Shown here in pieces: positions 1-5,342 of a stretch of DNA of 5,888 nt (positions within the stretch are counted from its first letter, which is position 1; each line of letters opens with the position of its first letter). Both the position numbers and the translations under genes were made by a program. The DNA is from JAQVSH01 sp964451605 (lineage in GTDB: Bacteria; Bacteroidota; Bacteroidia; Bacteroidales; UBA4181): contig CAYVJA010000105.1 in NCBI GenBank assembly GCA_964451605.1, positions 1-5,888 of the forward strand, written 5' to 3'. Under the pieces are notes generated by a model that worked only from the letters and a program-made list of their open reading frames with translations, was not told the origin of the DNA and did no database searches.

Positions 1-470
1 ATTTCTGCCACCTGAAAGGAGGCCGTCGCGTTCAGCGAGCGGGGAGTAACCACTCTCCCCTCGATGTTTTTTACCTCTACGCGGTTGTATTGCATTACAT
101 ATATTCTGGCGGAGGGGTTGCCGATTGCCGCAATTACCCTTGCGGTGGCAAGCTGTTCGGAGGCCTGGGTGCCCGTCCAGAGGTAGAGGCTTTCCACTTG
201 CTGCTGCTTTTCTACAATTTGCGCAAGCGAATGGCTGTCGGCATCGATGGCCTCTGTCAACATTCCGAGATACTCGTAATCGGAAAACTCGTTTTGGAAC
301 CAAGCTTTGCGGCTATTCCACTCCTTATCGGATGCAGGGTGGGGCAGAGGCCCCAGGCATAGGTTGTCGGAGAGTTGAATGGCCTCCATCTCCTTTTCGC
401 AGAAGAGCGAGCTGTCGAGCAGTGTACGGCGCGCAATCCGTCCAAATACAATGTGAAGTGCTTTTATCAT
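1..470 (-). CDS. DUF1835 domain-containing protein, N-terminal part (runs off left edge)
   Basis: An open frame of 156 codons reads from the ATG at 470-468 to the left edge without a stop, so the C terminus lies outside the window. The protein begins MIKALHIVFGRIARRTL, continues with SDNLCLGPLPHP at about residues 35-46, and has WTGTQASEQLATARVI at about residues 107-122. An N-terminal HIVFG strand, a D-N/D-L-S/C-x-GP motif and a later W-x-G-x(3-5)-E-x(3)-AR block are what I recall of the DUF1835 family. These are cytoplasmic proteins of unknown biochemical function, often with a DUF3658-like C-terminal region. No function is inferred. The gene diverges from the exonuclease. Upstream, the minus strand carries TACTTTCG (496-489), one mismatch from the Bacteroidota -7 consensus TAnnTTTG, with no clear -33 box visible. 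I am confident that this is a real gene and moderately confident of the family. Confidence 0.8.
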   Translation of the reverse strand, partial: MIKALHIVFGRIARRTLLDSSLFCEKEMEAIQLSDNLCLGPLPHPASDKEWNSRKAWFQNEFSDYEYLGMLTEAIDADSHSLAQIVEKQQQVESLYLWTGTQASEQLATARVIAAIGNPSARIYVMQYNRVEVKNIEGRVVTPRSLNATASFQVAE

Positions 471-521
471 GAGCGCTGATTTTCGGATCGAAAGTACAAA
501 AACTTTTTCGGGTGGCTTTTT

Positions 522-639
522 NNNNNNNNNNNNNNNNNNNNNNNNNNNNNNNNNNNNNNNNNNNNNNNNNNNNNNNNNNNNNNNNNNNNNNNNNNNNNNN
601 NNNNNNNNNNNNNNNNNNNNNNNNNNNNNNNNNNNNNNN
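522..639. other. Assembly gap (118 N)
   Basis: This is a run of 118 undetermined bases. It covers the start codon and the first catalytic motif of the exonuclease, and probably part of the promoter region between the exonuclease and the divergent DUF1835 gene. Its length is close to what the missing exonuclease N terminus needs (about 40 codons), so it may be a realistic estimate, but nothing in the sequence can confirm that. Confidence 0.99.
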
Positions 640-1008
640 CCCTATCCCAACTTCTACTCTTACTGGGCCACGGCGTGCCATGGACTGACGGCGCAGGATA
701 CCGCCTTTGCTCCTCTATTCCCCGATGTATGGGCTAAGATTGCTCCGCAGCTGGAAGGATTGCCTCTTGTAGCCCACAATAAAGGGTTCGACGAACCGTG
801 CCTGATTAAATGCCACGAGTATTACCAAATGTCCTATCCCAATTATCCCTTTTACTGTACTTTACAGGCGTCGCGACGCAAATTTCCGCATCTGCCCAAC
901 CACCAGCTGCACACCGTATCGGCTCATATTGGCTACCATCTGGCCAACCACCACCACGCCCTTGCCGATGCCGAAGCGTGTGCCGAGATTGCTAAACAAA
1001 TTTTGTAA
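522..1008 (+). CDS. DnaQ-like (DEDDh) 3'-5' exonuclease, 5' end in N gap
   Basis: This is a stand-alone 3'-5' exonuclease domain related to the proofreading epsilon subunit of DNA polymerase III, expected to remove nucleotides from DNA (or RNA) 3' ends with two metal ions in the cytoplasm. The visible 122 residues begin at base 640. They contain YPNFYSYW and HGLTAQDT (from 679), the Exo II region AHNKGFDEPCL with its Asp at 790-792, and the Exo III motif HHALADA with the probable catalytic His at 952-954 and Asp at 967-969. Exo I (D-x-E) should lie in the N gap and cannot be checked. An in-frame ATG at 469 exists, but bases 469-521 look like a T/A-rich leader and would add an atypical N terminus, so I place the true start inside the gap, near its left side. 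The stop is TAA at 1006-1008. The tail overlaps the convergent ADP-ribosylglycohydrolase by 17 bp. Confidence 0.85.
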
Positions 1009-1745
1009 TCACCTCTATCATTTCGGATTCCAGGTAGGAGAGGGCCTTCTCTCTGATAGTGGGGGGTACTCCGTAGAACCCTTCAGCAATGCTTCCCGCT
1101 ATTGCGGCAATGGTATCGGTATCGCCGCCTATCGAGACTGCCAGACGGATGGCATCTTCGAAGCCGGTACTCTCGAGAACGCAAACCAGTGCCTGGGGCA
1201 CTGTCACCTGACAGGTTTCATTAAAGGTGTTGGTTTCGCGAATGGCATTGCAGGAGGAGGGGAGAGAATAGCCATAGGTTTCTGTAGCCAACTGCCGAAG
1301 TGCCGCTTTAGATGCACCCGTTCGGGCCTGAAAGATGGCATCTGCTACACATAAGGCACCGCGTATTCCCTCCGGGTGGTTGTGCGTGCATTCGGCCGAT
1401 TGGCGAGCCCACTTCAATACATCCTCACGGTTGTTGGAGAACCAAGCGCAGGGCGAGACCCGCATGGCCGAACCATTCCCGTAGCTGTTGTAGGGCTCAG
1501 GGTGTTTAGCGCGCAGCCATGCGCCGAAAGAGCCCCCATACGACCCTTTGNNNNNNNNNNNNNNNNNNNNACGCATCGGCAACCGCCACCGTACAGATGG
1601 TATCGTCGGTAAACGCACAGTCGTCGGTAAATAATTGAAAATCGGTACTCAAATGGTTGTTAAACTCAAATCGAGAGCCTACTATATCGCCGATAATTGC
1701 GCCTTTCATCAGGTTGTTGTTGAGTGGGTAAAATTGTCGCTTCAT
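992..1745 (-). CDS. ADP-ribosylglycohydrolase family protein, interrupted by a mis-sized N gap
   Basis: This is a dinuclear Mg/Mn-dependent hydrolase of the ARH/DraG family, which removes ADP-ribose from proteins, nucleic acids or small molecules in the cytoplasm. The N-terminal part has MKGAIIGDIVGSRFEF and FTDDCAFTDDT; the metal-ligand Asp pair is at about 1607-1602. After the gap come GSYGGSFGAWL, NSYGNGSAMRVSP, THNHPEGIRGA and the second metal motif GGDTDT (Asp codons 1123-1121 and 1117-1115), then AIAGSIAEGFYGVP near the C terminus. The two parts lie in different frames only because the 20-N run has the wrong length. The ATG at 1745 overlaps the upstream TGA as ATGA, implying translational coupling. 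The ATG at 1709 (MKGAIIGD) is the more family-like start, since the extra 12 residues are not typical. The stop is TAG at 994-992. The family assignment is very secure. The substrate is unknown. Confidence 0.93.
1551..1570. other. Assembly gap (20 N placeholder) inside the ADP-ribosylglycohydrolase
   Basis: This is a run of exactly 20 N. Reading the gene on the minus strand, one coding base (T) is left over before the run and one (C) after it, so the true gap must be 1 modulo 3; 20 is not. From the usual spacing between the ADA that follows the TDDT motif and the GSYGG motif in this family, I expect roughly 20-30 missing residues. The 20 N is therefore probably a fixed placeholder that is too short. 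Confidence 0.97.
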
Positions 1746-2698
1746 AACAGTTCCGAAATTGAATCCATGAGATGCTTTACTGTTTCTTTTTCCAGTTTGC
1801 TGAAGGCAAACCACTTTTTCCCCAGGTCCTTCAATGACGCGCCGAGGTGATAGACTTCATTGCCATCGATGATTAGAAACCGATCGTGGCTTTTGTCAAA
1901 TGTTTTCAGTGTAAAACCACCATATTGCACGTTTGCTTTTTGCACATCAAGCGAAAGCTGTTTCGCAGTGCCCTTGGTGAGTAGAAGCACCTTCACGCCT
2001 TTTTCCTTCTTGGATAAATGTGTCAGTACGGTATCATCAATGTAATTGTCGATGAGCACAATGTTTTTTTTCGCAGAACGAACCATTTTGGATGCCAGTG
2101 CGTAGGCATCAAAAACCTCTCCTTCGAAGAAAACGCCTTGGGTGGAGATGGCATTTTTATGTTCCAATACCTTAAATACCTGCTCAAACTTTTGGTCGGT
2201 TTCAAGTTGCCTGCGTTCAATGCCTTCCATCCGTTGCAGTAAACCGCTGTGATTGGCAATGAATTTTCGCATTTCAATAAAAGCGGTAATTATTTGTATG
2301 CTCACTTGCACGGCAATATCACTTCTCAATACAGCCGAAAGCATAGCCACCCCTTGTTCTGTAAATGCGAAGGGTAAATACTTAATATTTCTCCCTTGTA
2401 TAGTGCCAGATTGGTTCAAGGTCACAAATTGTGATCTTGAACTCGGTGCCGTGTGTTTCGATTTTAAAAATCCAAATCGGTCGCAATTTGCAACCAGTTC
2501 TGTTGTTTCATCGGCAGTTAATTGAATTCGGAATGACTCTGGAAAACGTTCAATATTTCTTTTTACAGCTTGATTCAGAACACGGGTTTCCACTTGATAC
2601 AATTCTGCCAAGTCACGGTCAATCATTACCTGTTCGCCACGAATTGTAAAAATTCGATTTTCAATGTCCTTTTGCGAAATGGTAAAATCTTTGCTCAT
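1742..2698 (-). CDS. ORF6N domain protein with C-terminal PLD-like (HKD-type) domain
   Basis: The protein is 318 residues. Residues about 15-125 match the ORF6N domain, a putative DNA-binding module of phage and bacterial proteins: FTIRGEQVMIDRDLAELYQV, LNQAVKRNIERFPESFRIQL and YLPFAFTEQGVAMLSAVLRS are its signature segments. Residues 150-182 are charged and probably helical or coiled-coil. Residues 190-318 look like a single phospholipase-D-type unit: IVLIDNYIDD at 213-222, VKVLLLTKG at 235-243, HDRFLIID at 271-278 in place of HxKxxxxD, then GASLKDLGKKWFAFS. The canonical Lys is Arg. I chose ATG 2698; an in-frame GTG at 2716 would add six residues. The TGA stop overlaps the next gene's ATG, so the two probably share a transcript. 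Sampled 60-base lines here are about 37-40% G+C against about 60% in a line of the downstream gene, which may mean acquisition by transfer. DNA binding and nuclease activity are inferred from family, not shown. Confidence 0.88.
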   Translation of the reverse strand: MSKDFTISQKDIENRIFTIRGEQVMIDRDLAELYQVETRVLNQAVKRNIERFPESFRIQLTADETTELVANCDRFGFLKSKHTAPSSRSQFVTLNQSGTIQGRNIKYLPFAFTEQGVAMLSAVLRSDIAVQVSIQIITAFIEMRKFIANHSGLLQRMEGIERRQLETDQKFEQVFKVLEHKNAISTQGVFFEGEVFDAYALASKMVRSAKKNIVLIDNYIDDTVLTHLSKKEKGVKVLLLTKGTAKQLSLDVQKANVQYGGFTLKTFDKSHDRFLIIDGNEVYHLGASLKDLGKKWFAFSKLEKETVKHLMDSISELL

Positions 2699-2788
2699 CG
2701 TATTCCATCTTCTCACGAGACCTACTTAAATCCGGAACCCCATTCCTCCACGAATCAGGTTTCAGAAAGACGATCTTTTGCTCCGCTA

Positions 2789-2812
2789 AGGTATTGATTT
2801 TTATTAATACCT
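2789..2812. repeat. Inverted repeat upstream of the ORF6N gene
   Basis: AGGTATT (2789-2795) and AATACCT (2806-2812) are perfect 7-bp inverted arms around an AT-rich 10-base centre. The repeat lies about 90 bp upstream of the ORF6N start, in the 188-bp spacer after the GH43 stop. Low G+C and the absence of an adjacent T-tract on the minus strand argue against a classical terminator. An operator, perhaps for the ORF6N protein itself, is possible but unproven. Chance is also possible at this size. Confidence 0.4.
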
Positions 2813-2886
2813 ATATTCGGTTTTTGCAAATATTCTCTTGTGGAGTCTAAAGTACTGCTTGTAGCACGCATTTCACGCCCTGTGTA

Positions 2887-3883
2887 CTATGGAATATAGC
2901 GTTTCCCTACTACGAGTTTGTCGCCCGAAAGGTCGATTTCGAACAGATTGGGAATGCGGATGTACACGCCGTTTACCGAACGATGGCTGTGAACCGACAT
3001 CAGCCACTTCCCTTCGAGGGTTTGAAACAGCATACCATGGCCGAAATTGGGCGGAGTAATGGGTTCTTTCTGCTGAACCCACGGCCCATCGAGTGTGCCG
3101 CTCTCCGAATAGGCAACCCCTTGCGAATAGACATCGTAAATCCAGCTGGTCCAAATCATACCCAGTCGTCCGGTGCCGGTACGGAACAGATAGGGCCCGT
3201 CGGTTACCTTATTGAAGGTGTCGTTTCCCTGACTATCCTTTTCGCGGCTCCAGGGTGAATCGCTTGCTCTGAAAAGGATCTTCGCTTTGCCCGCAGGCCC
3301 GCTCAGATCCTCTTTCAAGGGAAGCTTTTCCATTGTGCCATTCAGATTTTGTAACCACTCATGGCAATAGATCATATAGGGCTTTCCGTCGGTGTCGACC
3401 CAGAAGGTTCCGTCTAAGGTGGGCATATCGGCCGGCAGATAGAGCGGATCGCGCATCGGCACATAGGGGCCGTCGGGTTTGTCGCTCACCAGTACATGGC
3501 TGGCTCGCCGTTCTATTACATTATTGCCCACCGTATCGATTTTGACATTTCGGTTGGTAAAGGTGGCAAAGTAGTAGTATTTATCCTTGTACGCGTGCAA
3601 TTCGGCTGCCCAAATCATGGGCCGGGCGCCCATCCAGGAGGCCGGGTCGGTTTGTGTTACAGAATAGGGACCTTCCCAGGTTTTGAGATGGGTGCTTTTC
3701 CATAGCATTCCCCCGGTACCTGTCATGTAGTACATTTTTGTCTTACTGTCGGCCAAAATCGCCGGATCGCTCAGCCGTATGGAGTCGAGAGGATCATCTT
3801 TGCGTACGGGTCTTGTGAACTTACCAAAGAGGGGAGCGACCCCCGAAAGGAGTACAAATAAGAGCGCAAGTGCTCTGGTGCAT
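2887..3883 (-). CDS. Glycoside hydrolase family 43-like secreted enzyme, 5' end broken or mis-sequenced
   Basis: GH43 enzymes are five-bladed beta-propellers that cleave mainly arabinose- or xylose-containing glycans. SDPAILAD (general-base Asp at 3768-3766) is followed by YYMTGT. Next come WAAELHAYKDKYYYFATF, then LDGTFWVDTDGKPYMIY (pKa-modulating Asp at about 3414-3412), VTDGPYLFRTGTGRLGMIW, and GHGMLFQTLEGKWLMSVHS near the C terminus. The usual acid motif EGP reads DGP (Asp at 3201-3199). The frame stays open upstream of the first in-frame TTG (3756) as far as a TGA at 3903-3901, and encodes RALALLFVLLSGVAPLFG, a signal-peptide-like core, so export to the periplasm or surface is likely. 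No ATG, GTG or TTG exists in that stretch. The only ATG (3883-3881) is one base out of frame; skipping the following C would give MTRALALLFVLLSG. I take 3883 as the probable start. The stop is TAG at 2889-2887. The family call is firm; the exact substrate is not inferable. Confidence 0.85.
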
Positions 3884-3884
3884 C

Positions 3885-3902
3885 GAAGCGCGTGCGCGCT
3901 TC
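3885..3902. repeat. GC-rich palindrome between the GH43 and serine hydrolase genes
   Basis: GAAGCGCG (3885-3892) and CGCGCTTC (3895-3902) are perfect 8-bp inverted arms around TG. As a hairpin this would be seven pairs with a four-base loop. Bases 3885-3920 are 26/36 G+C and are followed abruptly by AT-rich promoter-like sequence. An 8-bp direct repeat, CAAGTGCT, occurs at 3867-3874 and 3902-3909 on either side. The palindrome lies at the suspect 5' end of the GH43 gene, next to ATG 3883. It may be an operator, a repeated extragenic element, or a site where assembly or sequencing failed. Confidence 0.6.
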
Positions 3903-3929
3903 AAGTGCTGCGCTGCGCGCGAATAATCG

Positions 3930-3937
3930 TATATTTG
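3930..3937 (+). promoter_or_regulatory. Bacteroidota-type -7 promoter element for the serine hydrolase
   Basis: TATATTTG fits the TAnnTTTG -7 consensus of the Bacteroidota primary sigma factor exactly. It ends 17 bases before the ATG at 3955, so transcription would start around 3941-3945 with a very short leader. No TTTG-like -33 element is present at the expected distance (the sequence there is GC-rich palindrome), so promoter strength or factor dependence is uncertain. Confidence 0.5.
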
Positions 3938-3954
3938 ACAAAAATTTGGGGATT

Positions 3955-5307
3955 ATGAATCGTGTAAAAATTTTTGTTTTGGTCTGTTTGGTGAGCCTGT
4001 TTTTTGCGGGCTGTGAGGATAATTCTGATCCGAAAGGCCCTGATTACGATAAAATGGGAGCAGCTGCAGATTTGCTCAGGTTAACGCCCGATTTGCAGCC
4101 CGAGACGTTCAGGAATGTCGATAAATTATTTGCTACCCGTACCATAAAGCGGGGAAGCCGTGTTTTTCCCCTGCCTTATCATACCTCCCTGTTGTCGTCG
4201 GTAACCTATTCGCCCGACGGGGTAAATGCTTATACTATCGATGATTTTATCACCAGAAACCGAGTTGCCGGTTTGCTGATTATCAAGGATGGTAAAATAG
4301 CGCTCGAACGCTACGCCCTTGGGAATAAAGCCACTTCCAGGTGGGCGAGCTTCTCTACTACAAAGTCTGTTGTTTCAACGCTGATTGGAATTGCAGTACA
4401 GGAGCGAAAGATTGCCGACATAGACGATCAGGTAGTCGATTATCTGCCCCAGTTGGTGCGAACGGCCTATGATGGTGTTACGATAAAAGATCTGATGCAG
4501 ATGTCGTCGGGGGTGGAGTGGAACGAAGATTATCTGGATCCGAGTTCCGATCTGTCGGCTATTTTTCAAGCGATTCTTGCTGGCGAAAGTGGTGGTATTC
4601 TCAATTATATGGCGGGTTTGCAGCGTATAGCAGAGCCCGGCACGCAGTTTATTTATAAGACAGGCGAGACGCACCTGCAAGCCGAAGTGCTACAATCTGT
4701 TCTTGACGGAGAATCTATCTCCGATTATCTTTCCCGAAAGGTATGGGCCCATATGGGCATGGAGGCCGATGCCAATTGGGTGTTGGAGTCGGAAGGGGGT
4801 ATTGAGTTTGGGGGCGGTTTAATGAGCATGACCCTAAGAGATTATGGCCGTTTTGGTCTCTTTATGTTAAACGATGGTAAAATAAACGGTACGTCTATCC
4901 TCCCATCGGGTTGGGTAAATGCGCTTTCATCGCCGCCGGCAGATGCTCCGCAATGTGCATTCAATGCGTTGTATTCGGAAAATAATGGCGCAGAGTATCC
5001 GTATGCATACCCGCTGGGTTATAGTTATAATTGGTGGTCACTGCCCGATCAAACCTGGGGAGAGTGGGAATATTTAGATGATGCCTCGTGGTGGGGCTCC
5101 GACGCCATCGAAGCGGTTCAGCCCACCTTTACAAATTTGCTGGGAACATTTACTGCCCAGGGAGTCTTCGGCCAGTTTATTCACATTAACCAGGCGGAAA
5201 AAATGGTAACCGTTGTTTTAAGTGCTTGGGAAACGCCATGGATCGATCCCAAAGAGTACGAAACGTATTGTTTTATCAATGCGGCCGCCGAAGCCTTACA
5301 ACAGTAA
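3955..5307 (+). CDS. Lipoprotein serine hydrolase, class C beta-lactamase/PBP4 fold
   Basis: The protein is 450 residues and belongs to the beta-lactamase-related serine hydrolase family (Pfam Beta-lactamase, PF00144), whose members are esterases, amidases, D-aminopeptidases or peptidoglycan enzymes as well as true beta-lactamases. Residues 1-20 form a lipoprotein signal ending FFAGC, with Cys20 the lipidation site. EDNSD follows, the acidic stretch linked in Bacteroidota to surface export. The catalytic SxxK is STTK at 134-137 within ASFSTTKSVVSTLIG. Further family segments are MQMSSGVEWNED (181-192), Tyr234 in FIYKTGETHLQ (second catalytic Tyr region, as in NylB-like YxSGxT), GGGLMSMTLRDYGRFGLFML (286-305) and GQFIHINQAEKMVTVVLSAW (406-425). 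Residues 348-381 are rich in Trp and Tyr. ATG 3955 is chosen over an upstream GTG at 3892 because it starts the signal peptide exactly and follows the -7 box. It diverges from GH43 and converges on the LRR gene. The substrate is unknown. Confidence 0.93.
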   Translation: MNRVKIFVLVCLVSLFFAGCEDNSDPKGPDYDKMGAAADLLRLTPDLQPETFRNVDKLFATRTIKRGSRVFPLPYHTSLLSSVTYSPDGVNAYTIDDFITRNRVAGLLIIKDGKIALERYALGNKATSRWASFSTTKSVVSTLIGIAVQERKIADIDDQVVDYLPQLVRTAYDGVTIKDLMQMSSGVEWNEDYLDPSSDLSAIFQAILAGESGGILNYMAGLQRIAEPGTQFIYKTGETHLQAEVLQSVLDGESISDYLSRKVWAHMGMEADANWVLESEGGIEFGGGLMSMTLRDYGRFGLFMLNDGKINGTSILPSGWVNALSSPPADAPQCAFNALYSENNGAEYPYAYPLGYSYNWWSLPDQTWGEWEYLDDASWWGSDAIEAVQPTFTNLLGTFTAQGVFGQFIHINQAEKMVTVVLSAWETPWIDPKEYETYCFINAAAEALQQ

Positions 5308-5321
5308 AAAAGTAGCTTTTT
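5307..5321. terminator. Possible weak bidirectional terminator between convergent genes
   Basis: AAAAAG (5307-5312) and CTTTTT (5316-5321) form a six-pair hairpin with a three-base loop, starting at the last base of the hydrolase stop codon. A-tract and T-tract arms would work in either direction, which suits the 35-bp gap between two convergent genes. Only one G-C pair supports the stem, so it would be weak. Confidence 0.3.
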
Positions 5322-5342
5322 GAAAGATAGTTTGCGTTTCGG

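Noticed and set aside
90..472. Plus-strand and second minus-strand open frames over the left edge
   Set aside because: They are low-complexity shadows of the minus-strand DUF1835 frame, which alone shows family motifs and stays open to the window edge.
469..521. ATG at 469 as the start of the exonuclease
   Set aside because: It would overlap the start codon of the divergent DUF1835 gene. Its 17 residues do not resemble the family's N terminus, and the stretch is T/A-rich leader-like sequence. The true start more likely lies in the N gap.
1506..1814. Two separate genes for the N- and C-terminal parts of the ADP-ribosylglycohydrolase
   Set aside because: The two pieces are consecutive parts of one domain. 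The split is explained by the 20-N placeholder, and the upstream extension to 1814 is the antisense-frame overlap with the ORF6N gene.
2983..3705. Plus-strand open frames opposite the GH43 gene
   Set aside because: They are short, have no domain signatures, and are antisense to a clear GH43 reading frame.
2887..3756. TTG at 3756 as the GH43 start
   Set aside because: It lies inside the conserved SDPAILAD motif and would remove the general-base Asp and the signal peptide.
3892..3954. GTG at 3892 as the start of the serine hydrolase
   Set aside because: It would precede the lipoprotein signal with 21 unrelated residues and would start within the palindrome, upstream of the -7 promoter box.
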